DNA from: JAKAWM01 sp049966695
Lineage (GTDB): Bacteria; Actinomycetota; Acidimicrobiia; Acidimicrobiales; Palsa-688
Direction of reading: 5' to 3'
DNA length: 23,843 nt
NCBI GenBank assembly: GCA_049966695.1
Contig: JBMFUG010000039.1
Location: 1 to 23,843, forward strand
Below are positions 1 to 7,140 of this stretch, piece by piece. The notes beneath the pieces are model-generated. The model was not told the origin of the DNA and ran no database searches. It saw only the letters and a list, made by a program, of their open reading frames with translations. The stretch's first letter is position 1. Each line of letters starts with the position of its first letter. Made by a program: the position numbers and the translations under genes.

Positions 1-735
1 GCTCGGGACGCAGTCCCGAAGCTCACTCGGACGCCATTTTCACGCGGGCCCGGCGCCCCCGGCACACTGACTACTTGGCCAGCGCTGCCAAAGACAACGT
101 GGCGCTCCAAGAAAGCCGGGAACAGGTCCCGGTCCAAGTCCAAGCCGTGCTCCTTGCAGCGGTGCCGGCGCTCCGACAGCGGCTTTTTCTTCCGCTCCCC
201 TTCGGTGCAAAGCTGCGACAGCCCTAGGCGGGGGCTGACGTCTGTCAGCTCCCCGCTGGCCCGCTTGGCAGCAGCGCCGATCCTCGCCAGCTGGCTGCCT
301 GGGGCACGTCTCTGCACCTGCTTAGAGAAAAGGCCTCTTTGCCATGCCTTCACGCCGTGGTCCTCAGCACGCACATGGGGGGACAGGGTAACGAGCTCGT
401 TGGCTAGGTGCCCGTGGTCCGAGCTGCGCCTTGCCGTCATGACCCGGTAGGCCTCGCTTATGAGCACCCCTGTGCGCTTGGCTGCCTTGGAACGGGCCTT
501 CCAGCGGCAGGCACCTGGCAGGTGCCGCCCTGCCTCGTCGAAGCCCGAGGCTAGCTGCTCGGTGCTGGCGGTCCAGCTTTCGCTGTAGGCGCCGTAGCTT
601 CCTTGCTGCGGTGCCCACAGAAGGCGCGACCCCGACATGGTGGCTAGCGGTGTCGTAGACAACGTGGAACCATGGACGGGCCAGTGCCCATGGTCACCAT
701 CGACTGGGACCCCCACCAGCTGGCCGCTTTCAATG
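1..735 (-). pseudogene. tnpB: Decayed TnpB (IS200/IS605-type) gene, frameshifted
   Basis: Remnant of the RNA-guided nuclease TnpB encoded by IS200/IS605-type transposons. Reading leftward, one frame gives the basic helix TAARKLRRLQRKLDRQHRA (about 615-560). The reading then has to shift frame near 560, after which a second frame stays open to the left edge of the window. That frame contains the family's late landmarks: HLANELVTLSPHVRAEDHGV (helix before RuvC-II), a SELTDVSPRLGLSQLC-like stretch, the KKKPLSERRHRC zinc-finger linker and LDRDLF (RuvC-III Asp). The first zinc-finger pair, normally CxxCG, reads C-T-E-G, so a metal ligand is lost. The RuvC-I region (about 735-620) is hard to read in any single frame. 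I infer an inactive fossil. No TnpA and no clear end sequences are visible, and the 3' end may lie outside the window. Confidence 0.75.
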
Positions 736-1056
736 ACTGGGCCCATGTCGCCGTGAGGGTCCTTCTGCTCGGGGGAACGGGAGCGCCATTATGTCGCCTT
801 GTACCAGAGGCCCCAGTTTTTTCCCTAAGGCGACCCCCAGCATCGCCGAGCCTCGGTCGACGCCCACAATGGCGGCCTCGGTCGTTGCGCTGCTCAGAGA
901 CGCGAGCAGACGGCCTGTGCCGCAGCCTGCGTCGAGCACCCGGCAGCCGGCCAAGTCACCGAGGGCGTGTAAAGCACTGGCGAGCTCGACCGAGTACGCG
1001 TACTTCCCCCATGGCTCGTCAAACCAGCTGTCATAGGTCTCGGCCTGCCAGTTCAT
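730..1056 (-). pseudogene. Class I SAM-dependent methyltransferase, 3'-truncated
   Basis: N-terminal part of a class I methyltransferase. From the ATG at 1056 the protein begins MNWQAETYDSWFDEPWGKYA and has the SAM-binding motif I VLDAGCGTGRLL (about residues 40-51), an acidic motif II (VGVDRGSAML) and a GDIMALPF motif III. It then stops after about 108 residues, whereas such enzymes are usually 200-260 residues. The missing C-terminal half coincides with the start of the TnpB fossil, so I infer disruption by insertion or deletion. The substrate cannot be told. A longer open frame reaching to 1299 has no family resemblance before the ATG at 1056 and runs through the terminator hairpin, so I do not use it. 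Confidence 0.6.
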
Positions 1057-1245
1057 TGCGCTTGGCAAGTCCCGAGAGCCCTTTGGCGTCCTCGCGTAGT
1101 GCCCACGTCCAGCTGCCTTTCCGGTGCTGTGCAAGGACCACGCCTCGCATCTGCGTTGTGCGGCTCCCCAACGGGGTGCGGCTGTGCCCCCACCGTGGGA
1201 GCCTAGCGCGTCGCGCAAGTGCTCATGTCGCAAGGGCAAAAAGGC

Positions 1246-1284
1246 AAAAAGGCCAGAGGGCCAAACGGCCCCTCTGGCCTTTTT
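1246..1284 (-). terminator. Strong bidirectional intrinsic terminator
   Basis: A long hairpin with arms AAAAAGGCCAGAGGG(G)CC and its complement around a short AAAC loop, with T-runs on both sides. On the minus strand it lies about 60 nt beyond the stop of the membrane-protein gene at 1348 and is followed by TTTTTGCC repeats. It most likely ends the arsR/membrane-protein operon and insulates it from the decayed region to the left. Confidence 0.8.
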
Positions 1285-1294
1285 GGGGTTAGGG

Positions 1295-1316
1295 TGCACG
1301 GCAAAATAGCCGTGCA
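1295..1316 (-). other. Small stem-loop upstream of the terminator
   Basis: Perfect 8-bp inverted repeat TGCACGGC / GCCGTGCA around a 6-nt A/T loop, 31 nt after the stop codon at 1348 (minus-strand reading). It may be a second terminator hairpin or a 3' stabilising structure. On the minus strand it has no long T-run of its own. Confidence 0.5.
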
Positions 1317-1347
1317 GGTTGTTGGCGGCTCTTGTCGTGCTCAGGCC

Positions 1348-1788
1348 TCAGGAGGCAGCACGAGACGCCGACGCCTCTTGGGCAGGTGCCGGGTGAGCCC
1401 GGAGACGAGGCGTGCGAAGAAAGGGCCGCAGCTCGGCCAGCCCGTGCTCGACCCTCCAGGACTCCACCTCGTTCAGCGTCATGCCGCTGACCGCAGTGCC
1501 GACCAGCCCCAGGGCTAGGGCAAAGTCAGTCCATTGCGGCGCTGTACCTGTGTAGACGACAGAAACAGCCATCGCAGTGCCAGCTACTGCCACGATGGCC
1601 CCGTCCAGGGCTCGCTGTACCAAGCCCCTGTTGTGGTCCAGCTGGGCGAGTACCGATATGCCGGCGACGACGATCGCCACAGCGAAAGCGACCCAGCGTT
1701 CAGCGGGGTGGCTGAAGGTTAGGCTCTCCACTACGACGAAGCCCCCCAAAAGGGCCACCGCCAAGTTCGTCAAGTACCTGGTGCTCAC
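1348..1788 (-). CDS. Small four-helix membrane protein (SPW-repeat-like)
   Basis: Unnamed inner-membrane protein of 146 residues. Four hydrophobic segments are visible (roughly residues 5-25, 32-50, 60-80 and 85-105), with short charged turns such as SHPAERW and LDHNRGLVQRALDG. A polar, Pro/Arg/Ala-rich cytoplasmic tail follows from about residue 110. The pattern of paired helices resembles SPW-repeat/DUF-type membrane proteins, but I do not recognise a function. I prefer the GTG at 1788 because AAAGGAGG lies 8 nt before it. The in-frame GTG at 1797 directly abuts that same SD sequence. The gene follows the ArsR-type regulator by 69 nt on the same strand, so it is probably its regulated partner. 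Confidence 0.65.
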   Translation of the reverse strand: MSTRYLTNLAVALLGGFVVVESLTFSHPAERWVAFAVAIVVAGISVLAQLDHNRGLVQRALDGAIVAVAGTAMAVSVVYTGTAPQWTDFALALGLVGTAVSGMTLNEVESWRVEHGLAELRPFLRTPRLRAHPAPAQEASASRAAS

Positions 1789-1857
1789 CGTCTTCACCTC
1801 CTTTCTTGTAAGTGAGACAGCGTTTTGTGACTACGACAGCGAGCGCTTGCCCAGGTG

Positions 1858-2241
1858 TTATCCCGCTGTCGCGGGGTTTACGGGGGTGGCGACAAGGGCC
1901 GATAGCTGTTGGCTCAACTTCGCCAGGACCTCGGGCACCACTTGGTACCACCCCCAAGTGCCGCGCGCTTCGCACCTGACGACACCAGCTCGGGCCAGCA
2001 CTTTCAGGTGATGGCTCACCGTGGGCTGGGCGCGTTGCAGGTGCGAGACGAGCTCGTAGACGTAGGCACCGCCACGAGGCGCTGAGCACAAAAAGGCGAC
2101 CAAGCGGGCCCGCAGGGGATGCCCCAAGGCTCGGGAGACGCTGACAACCTCTCCCAGGTCTGGTTGGTCCCCTCGGCGGCCACCGACCTCGGGGCTCTCG
2201 CGCCGGGCTTGGTCAAGCTCATTACCAGGTTGGTCACGCAT
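1858..2241 (-). CDS. ArsR-family winged-helix transcriptional regulator
   Basis: DNA-binding repressor of the ArsR/SmtB type, 127 residues. After a polar N-terminal tail of about 28 residues comes the winged helix: ALGHPLRARLVAFL (residues 38-51), then the recognition helix QPTVSHHLKVLARAGVV (72-88), then a wing with GTWGWYQV. The usual ELCVCDL metal site is replaced by AYVYELV, so a classic As/Cd/Zn thiolate site is not visible and the inducer is unknown. The ATG at 2241 is chosen because AGGTGG precedes it by a few nucleotides. The open frame continues upstream to 2307 without family resemblance. Its position just upstream of the membrane-protein gene suggests it controls that gene and itself. 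Confidence 0.8.
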   Translation of the reverse strand: MRDQPGNELDQARRESPEVGGRRGDQPDLGEVVSVSRALGHPLRARLVAFLCSAPRGGAYVYELVSHLQRAQPTVSHHLKVLARAGVVRCEARGTWGWYQVVPEVLAKLSQQLSALVATPVNPATAG

Positions 2242-2266
2242 TGTCACCACCTGAAAAGATCCTACA

Positions 2267-2282
2267 TCGAAATCAGTTGATC
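2267..2282 (-). promoter_or_regulatory. Possible ArsR operator (imperfect dyad)
   Basis: ATCGAAAT/CAGTTGAT is an imperfect 8+8 dyad located 25 nt before the regulator's start codon. ArsR proteins often autoregulate through A/T-rich dyads with ATCAA..TTGAT-like ends. Only about half the arm positions are symmetric, so this is a weak call. Confidence 0.25.
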
Positions 2283-2358
2283 CAGGCAGCCTTTGGAGCC
2301 CAAACAACCGCGCCGCGTAAAAACGCTCTCTGGTCGTGACATGGGGCTGTGCGACCGT

Positions 2359-2550
2359 TTAGGGGCTCCCGACTGTCGGCAGCTCGCCAACGGTCAACAT
2401 CAGCACGTGGGCGCGGCGGCGCAGGTACCACCATTTCAGCTTTGGGCCTGTCTTTGGGCGACCTAGGCTCACCGTGTGCTTGAGCGTGGCCTGTCTTAGC
2501 AAGTCGCTCCTGTGCCCAGTGGCAAGCTGCTCGATCAGATAAGGGTGCAC
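2359..2550 (-). CDS. Small hypothetical protein (63 aa), basic middle
   Basis: Short gene starting at the GTG at 2550, supported by GAGGAG six nucleotides upstream. The product begins VHPYLIEQLATGHRSDLLRQA, which resembles a family of tiny actinobacterial proteins that start MHPYL..ELAxxRRxDLLRQA. A basic patch (KTGPKLKWWYLRRRAH) and a short hydrophobic end (VLMLTVGELPTVG) follow. No function is known to me. It lies upstream of the ArsR gene on the same strand, with about 117 nt between them. Confidence 0.4.
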   Translation of the reverse strand: MHPYLIEQLATGHRSDLLRQATLKHTVSLGRPKTGPKLKWWYLRRRAHVLMLTVGELPTVGSP

Positions 2551-3082
2551 AACAGCTCCTCGCTCAGCTTGTCGCTGGTCGGTTGGTTGAGGTGGTACCA
2601 CTACACAGGATGTGGCGACCTCCAGGCCTTTCAGTATGTTTGGCAAGCCCGCCTCAAAGTATCTGGCAAGCCGACCTTAGTGCATGTGGCAACCCTATGC
2701 AAGTATTTTTGCCTTTATATATTTTGCTGGCCGATGGCACGCAGCTGCCAGGTGCGGAGCTCACCTGTCACGAACCTCGACCTTGGCCCATGAGAGGGCC
2801 GGACGCCGAGCAGGCTTGGCCCCTGTTCGTCGAAAGTCGTGGCGACGCTCCCCACGTCCAGGCATAAGGGGACATGGCGGGGCTGAAGGGTGCACTTGGC
2901 CCCGGTGCAAGCCGAGCGTTGCTGAAGACCGTTAAGTGCTGAAGGCCCATAACCGCGCGGACTAATGGCCTAAACGGCTCATAAACCAAGACGGTTAGCG
3001 TCAACTATATGCGATGAAATACAGGCGTTGTCCCCTTGGCATAATGCGGGCGTCTTTTTCGTAACGGTGCGGCGCTGTGCAC
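2551..3082. other. Gene-poor interval, no supported gene
   Basis: About 530 nt with lower GC than the surroundings, including an A/T-rich patch near 2700-2735 (TATTTTTGCCTTTATATATT). Short open frames on both strands show no family resemblance and no good SD site. TGGCAAG-like words recur at 2641, 2664 and 2687, and AGGTG/CACCT forms a small dyad near 2750-2766. It may hold the promoter for the small gene to the left, or decayed DNA. Confidence 0.4.
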
Positions 3083-3104
3083 GTTGCCAAGGGCCATTGG
3101 CAAC
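3083..3104. promoter_or_regulatory. Perfect operator-like dyad GTTGCCAA-N6-TTGGCAAC
   Basis: A perfect inverted repeat with 8-bp arms and a 6-nt spacer, centred about 68 nt before the GTG of the AhpD-like gene. A CATAAT box (3040-3045) lies about 40 nt further upstream. Size and symmetry fit a site for a dimeric regulator. Which one binds cannot be told from the sequence. Confidence 0.5.
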
Positions 3105-3161
3105 GCGCCAAGTTATGTAAAACCGACGTTTGCGCACCATAAGGCAAGGAGAGCGAGCAAG

Positions 3162-3518
3162 GTGACGGACAACTATCCCAAGCGGTACAACGAAGTGGTC
3201 GAGATGATGAGGAACTTCGGCCCCGAGGCTTCCGGCGTTATGGAGGGGTTTTCCCGTTTGCACTCAGCTTCCGTCGCAAACGGGGCCCTCAGCTCAAAAA
3301 TAAAGGAGCTGATCGCGTTGGCGATCGGGATCACCGTTCGTTGCGACGGCTGCATAGCGTTCCATGTCCACGATGCGCTGAAGGCCGGCGCCACGCCCGA
3401 GGAGGTCGCAGAGACGATAGGTGTGGCGATCATGATGGGTGGAGGCCCGTCAGTCGTGTACGGTTGCGAGGCTTGGCAGGCACTGAAGGAGTTCGAGCAG
3501 GCTAGGTTGGCAGCGTAA
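3162..3518 (+). CDS. Carboxymuconolactone decarboxylase / AhpD-like protein
   Basis: Small all-helical protein of 118 residues in the carboxymuconolactone decarboxylase (CMD) family. The redox-type motif is intact: C61-x-x-C64-x3-H68 in VRCDGCIAFHVHDA, preceded by KELIALAIG with Glu49. This arrangement is that of AhpD-like alkylhydroperoxidase or thiol-disulfide proteins rather than true decarboxylases, which lack the CxxC. The later GATPEEVAETIGVAIMMGGGPS segment is typical of the family. The GTG at 3162 is preferred: AAGGAGAG precedes it, and the protein then has the family's usual length. A TTG at 3084 would start inside the upstream dyad. The gene is monocistronic and probably controlled through that dyad. 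Confidence 0.88.
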   Translation: MTDNYPKRYNEVVEMMRNFGPEASGVMEGFSRLHSASVANGALSSKIKELIALAIGITVRCDGCIAFHVHDALKAGATPEEVAETIGVAIMMGGGPSVVYGCEAWQALKEFEQARLAA

Positions 3519-3634
3519 AGCACGAGACGCGCATGCCATGGGCCGTGCGACTAGTCGTGGCCGTCTGTTTGCTTTGCTCAGGGCCTGGCTGCTTGCCTCG
3601 GGAGCGCAAGCCCATGGGCGGTGCCGTCTGGTGG

Positions 3635-3658
3635 CCGTTGGTGGGGCCCCACCAACGG
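3635..3658. terminator. 24-bp perfect palindrome between convergent genes
   Basis: CCGTTGGTGGGG followed directly by its reverse complement, with no spacer. It sits between the convergent AhpD-like and aldo/keto reductase genes, so a bidirectional terminator is plausible, although no T-run follows on either strand. A protein-binding site is the alternative. The rest of 3519-3723 holds nothing else I can support. Confidence 0.45.
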
Positions 3659-3723
3659 GCGCGGGGCGTGCGCTTTTGCCCGAGTCCTTGTTCACTTAAG
3701 CGGCGGTGCGCCAGGCCGTTGGG

Positions 3724-4695
3724 CTACCAGGCGTAGTCTTCTGGAGCCGTCTTGTAGCCCGGGAACAGTTCGTCGAGCCTGCCGAGCACTTTGTCTTCCA
3801 GCTTGACGTCGAGCGCATTGAGGGCGCTGTCGAGCTGCCCTGGTGTGCGCGGGCCGATGATCGGGGCCGTAACGGCCGGGCGCGTCAGGAGCCAGGCAAG
3901 TGCCACGGCAGACGGCTCTGCGCCAAGCTCGGCGCAGAGGTCTTCGTAGGCTTCGATCTGTGGTCGGCGAGCCTCTAAAGCCTCTTGAGCACCCGTCTCT
4001 AGGCGGCGCTTCCCCTCGGCCTGCTTGCGGGCCACGCCGCCAAGAAGCCCGCCTCTAAGTGGTGACCATGGGATGACGCCGAGCCCGTAGTCCTCGGCGG
4101 CGGGTAGCACCTCTCTCTCGATGTCCCGCAAGAGGAGGTTGTAGACAGATTGCTCGCTCACCAGTCCCATGAAATTGCGACGCTGGGCTGCCTCCTGCGC
4201 TTTGGCAATGTGCCAGCCAGCGAAGTTGGACGAGCCGACGTACAGGATCTTCCCCTGGTGGCGTAGGACCTCCATGGCTTCCCAGATCTCTTCCCAAGGG
4301 GTCGCCCGGTCGACATGGTGCATCTGGTACAAGTCGATGTAGTCTGTCTGCAGACGGCGCAGCGAAGCCTCGCAGGCACGCTTGATATTGAGCGCGGAGA
4401 GCTTGCCCTCGTTGGGCCATTTGCCCATGTCGCCATAGAGCTTTGTGGCCAGCACAGTTCGCTCGCGCCGACCACCGCCCTGGGCGAACCACCGCCCGAC
4501 GATCTCCTCGGTCGCTCCCAGGCTCACGGCACGGCCATAGACGTTGGCCGTGTCAAAGAAGTTGATGCCGACTTCGTGAGCGCGGTCCATGATGGTGAAG
4601 GACGTTGGCTCGTCTGTGAGCGGTCCAAAGTTCATTGTGCCCAAGCACAAGCGGCTGACCAAGAGGCCTGTGCGGCCGAGATGCGCGTACTCCAT
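3724..4695 (-). CDS. Aldo/keto reductase
   Basis: NADPH-dependent oxidoreductase of the aldo/keto reductase superfamily, 323 residues, a cytosolic TIM barrel. The catalytic tetrad is complete: Asp48 and Tyr53 in FFDTANVYG, Lys85 in VLATK and His126 in YQMHHVD. GSSNFAGWHI, SEQSVYNLLLR and the C-terminal IIGPRTPGQLDSAL loop (cofactor 2'-phosphate region) are those of the YajO/IolS-like bacterial subfamily. The ATG at 4695 gives a full-length N-terminus (MEYAHLGRTGLLVSRLCLGTM). The substrate is unknown. The gene stands alone, facing the AhpD-like gene. Confidence 0.93.
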   Translation of the reverse strand: MEYAHLGRTGLLVSRLCLGTMNFGPLTDEPTSFTIMDRAHEVGINFFDTANVYGRAVSLGATEEIVGRWFAQGGGRRERTVLATKLYGDMGKWPNEGKLSALNIKRACEASLRRLQTDYIDLYQMHHVDRATPWEEIWEAMEVLRHQGKILYVGSSNFAGWHIAKAQEAAQRRNFMGLVSEQSVYNLLLRDIEREVLPAAEDYGLGVIPWSPLRGGLLGGVARKQAEGKRRLETGAQEALEARRPQIEAYEDLCAELGAEPSAVALAWLLTRPAVTAPIIGPRTPGQLDSALNALDVKLEDKVLGRLDELFPGYKTAPEDYAW

Positions 4696-5154
4696 GACCG
4701 GAACCTACAGGCCAGGCACGGCTTAGCGCTACATCATGAGGGCACAAGGTTCTGTTGGCCCTCCCGCGCATGTTCGCAGCGGCGCCACTAGACGTACGTG
4801 CACGCGCGTCTCGAGCAGCGCTCGAGAGCTCACCACTAACCTTGGCGCGTGGTCGGAACTGGCGAGGCCTGGAGTTGAGCCTGTGGGACTTGGTGCTGGC
4901 ACCCGTGCAGAGCTCTGGTCGCACGGAGTGCCCCAAATGGTGGTCCCAAGCGCGCCTGGCCCGGGGCGTTTTGCTGTGCTGGTGGCGACCGCCTATGCCA
5001 AGCGGCAGAGCCGAGGCCCATCGGCAGCCCCAGTGGAGGCGCGCCTCAAACGGTGGTTGCGAGGACCATAAGGCGGTGGGTACGTGCGCAACTGGGCGAT
5101 GTCGTTAGCCAGTTGGCCGGTTGCGGTCAGAACGTCGCGGGCAATGTGAACAGC
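4696..5154. other. Intergenic region with dyad and alternating Pu/Py tract
   Basis: Divergent spacer between the reductase and the permease. Open frames on both strands show no recognisable domain. It contains an 18-nt strictly alternating purine/pyrimidine tract (4792-4809) that runs into a perfect dyad TCTCGAGC-AGC-GCTCGAGA (4809-4827), a candidate operator. A GTG at 5053 with GGAGG 13 nt upstream could extend the permease N-terminus into this space. Confidence 0.45.
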
Positions 5155-5907
5155 ATGGTCGAGGTTACGGCTGTTTACGCGACCGTTGGGACGTGCGCGG
5201 CGTTGCTGTTCGGCATGTCCTTCACGGGGGTGCCGCCGATGGGCGCCTTCGCCGCCGCCCTGCTAGCTACGGTGGCCCCCCCGGTCCAGTCCTCAGGCCT
5301 TGCCCTCCCCGTGCTGGTTGTAGGCGCGATGGTAGCGGTGGCGATGTACGGGCGCTCCGCCAAGCCCCGGATGCTGTTGCGCCTTGTCCCTGAGACGGCC
5401 GTCGGGCTCGGCAGTGGCTACGCTGTTATGCGTTTTCTGCCCGAGAGCATAACGGGCCGGGCCCTCGGCCTGATGGTTTTCCTCGCCGGTACTGGGGAGC
5501 TTTGGCGCCGACAAGCACGACGGCGGGCTCTGGCGGCTCCAGTGGCGGGCCGAGGGGCTGTGAACGTCGTCCTTGGCACGGGGGCCGGTTTTTCTACGAT
5601 GGTGGCAAACGCTGGCGGGCCGATGATGAGCCTTTTCCTTATGCGCCAGGCCTTGCCCACCTCTTCTTTTCTTGGCACTTCGGCCTGCTTCTTCCTAGCG
5701 GTCAACCTCTTGAAGGTGCCCCTTTCGGTGGCTCTCGGCCTGATCACGCCGCACAGCCTGGTGGCCAGTGCGGTGCTCCTGCCAGGGCTTGCCGCCGGGC
5801 TGGCGCTTGGAGAGGTGTTCTCCACGAGAGCGTCGGCGCGGCTTTTCGAGACGTTGGTGCTCGCGTCGACGGTCCTCGCAGGGGCATGGCTCACTGCTTT
5901 TGCCTAA
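5155..5907 (+). CDS. TauE/SafE (TSUP) family membrane permease
   Basis: Integral membrane protein of the TSUP/TauE-SafE family, about 250 residues with seven to eight hydrophobic helices. Members export sulfite, sulfoacetate or other small organic anions; the substrate here is not determinable. The first repeat reads FGMSFTGVPPMGAFAAALLA and the second GTGAGFSTMVANAGGPMMSLFLM, matching the family's two-fold signature (G-x-S/T-x-x-x-N-x-G-G-P). SFLGTSACFFLAVNLLKVP is also typical. The start is uncertain: the ATG at 5155 gives the usual family length but has no clear SD. The GTG at 5053 would add a basic 34-residue leader and has GGAGG 13 nt before it. Confidence 0.85.
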   Translation: MVEVTAVYATVGTCAALLFGMSFTGVPPMGAFAAALLATVAPPVQSSGLALPVLVVGAMVAVAMYGRSAKPRMLLRLVPETAVGLGSGYAVMRFLPESITGRALGLMVFLAGTGELWRRQARRRALAAPVAGRGAVNVVLGTGAGFSTMVANAGGPMMSLFLMRQALPTSSFLGTSACFFLAVNLLKVPLSVALGLITPHSLVASAVLLPGLAAGLALGEVFSTRASARLFETLVLASTVLAGAWLTAFA

Positions 5908-6227
5908 CGCTCTTCGCCTAACGCAGGTCTCGTTGCAGCGCAATAGCGCTCGGCACGTGGGGACAGAGCTGTGATGGCCCTACTTGTTGGGGCATTGGCA
6001 CAACAACTTTGGGGCATTGGCGGGCACGCCGCCTTCCGCGTGCAGCTGGGGCCGACGCGGGGTTGCTGATGCAACACGTATTGGCTGGTCATAGCGCTCG
6101 TCTACAGCACTAAACCCAAGGCAGTCTCGCCCGCGGATCGGGCACTATCTGGCACGGATCGGGCACGACGACCCGAACAGCTGTACGCCGAACGTCCGCC
6201 ACACCCCTCTGACCTGGGATTTTTTAG
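5908..6227. other. Intergenic stretch with short direct repeats
   Basis: No supported gene. Two pairs of short direct repeats are present: GGGGCATTGGC at 5989 and 6011 (22-nt period) and CGGATCGGGCAC at 6134 and 6155 (21-nt period). TTGTTG/CAACAA (5984-6006) forms a hairpin over the first pair. Spacings of two helical turns suggest tandem protein-binding sites, but nothing identifies the factor. Confidence 0.4.
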
Positions 6228-6301
<74 letters not shown>

Positions 6302-6311
6302 AGCTGCACTA

Positions 6312-6317
6312 AGGCTA
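6312..6317 (-). promoter_or_regulatory. -10 box TAGCCT of tRNA-Ala
   Basis: TAGCCT on the minus strand, 10 nt before the first tRNA base. It is identical to the box before leuS and one base from those before folP2 and hrcA. No convincing -35 element is seen. The rest of 6318-6504 holds nothing else I can support. Confidence 0.5.
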
Positions 6318-6504
6318 GCAGAGCGAGCGGCCCTGGCGCAGGTGCGGGAGATCTCGACCGTGCTGCTCGAAGACCTCAGCTCTAATCGCGGCGACCGGAA
6401 GATAACGAAGAGCGGTCGTCCAACACTTACAGTAGTGACCACTGGCTGCCGACACTGTGAACGAGCGCGAAACGGCCTAGCGCCCGTGCAAGAGGGAGGC
6501 CTGG

Positions 6505-7059
6505 ATGAGCACTCATAACGCGGTGGTCATGGCTGGCGCGGCCGACAGCGGCACTGTTGGGGCCGGCGGGATAGGTAGCGGTGGTCAGCGAAGGCGTGGC
6601 CTCGGCGTTGGCCTTGGTGCTCGCCAGGCCAGTCGCGGGAGGGCGAGGCTGTGGGTGGCCGCAGCCGGCATTGTTGCTGCGCTGACCGCCTTGTCGTACT
6701 GGGGGCCAGCTCGGGTCTGCCCCTCGGCAACCCCAGGGCTTCTCGGGGGGCGCGCCAGCGGTGCTCCCGCGCTGTTCGGAGCGACGCCAACTGGGGGCGC
6801 GGTTGCCCCCGGTTCGACGTTTGGCGTGGTTGCTGCGGGTTTCAAACCCGCGGACAGGGTCGGTGCCAGCCTGAGGGGGCTGGGTGGCTCACGTGCTGTA
6901 TATGAGCTTGGTTTCTCTCGAGCTTCAGTGAGCGGCACGCTCCAAGGCACGTTTGTGCTTCCTCGGGACGCCAAGCGGGGCTGCTATGGGCTTTACTTGT
7001 CAGGTTTGGCACCAGGCGGCATGCCTCTCAGCGACGAAGTTGAGCTGTGCGCGACATGA
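6505..7059 (+). CDS. Single-pass membrane-anchored hypothetical protein
   Basis: Unknown protein of 184 residues. A Gly/Arg-rich cytoplasmic N-terminus of about 48 residues is followed by one hydrophobic helix (about 49-66, LWVAAAGIVAALTALSYW). An extracytoplasmic part then begins with Cys72 and ends with further Cys residues near 160 and 182, which could form disulfides. The segment PGSTFGVVAAGFKPADRVGASL looks like the start of an Ig-like/IPT-type beta domain common in secreted actinobacterial proteins. GGGAGG six to seven nucleotides before the ATG supports the start. It is convergent with the FHA gene. I do not recognise a family. Confidence 0.6.
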   Translation: MSTHNAVVMAGAADSGTVGAGGIGSGGQRRRGLGVGLGARQASRGRARLWVAAAGIVAALTALSYWGPARVCPSATPGLLGGRASGAPALFGATPTGGAVAPGSTFGVVAAGFKPADRVGASLRGLGGSRAVYELGFSRASVSGTLQGTFVLPRDAKRGCYGLYLSGLAPGGMPLSDEVELCAT

Positions 7060-7140
7060 CGGCCCCTGGGGCCCACAAGTTCGGGGCGCACGCCGTCCAA
7101 TGGGCGCTTCCTGGCTCTGGCCGCGGCAATTTGGCCATGC

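Noticed and set aside
154..450. Plus-strand open frame of 98 codons at the left end
   Set aside because: It is antisense to the TnpB fossil and has no family-like sequence or SD site.
672..1292. Plus-strand open frame of 206 codons
   Set aside because: Opposite to the methyltransferase fragment and running through the terminator hairpin; Arg/Ser/Pro-rich composition typical of a GC-rich shadow frame.
4755..5108. Plus-strand open frame of 117 codons in the reductase-permease spacer
   Set aside because: No domain pattern, overlaps the permease start and has a random-like high-Arg/Trp composition.
5984..6166. CRISPR array
   Set aside because: Only two copies of each short word, repeats of 11-12 nt, no spacers of regular length and no cas genes.
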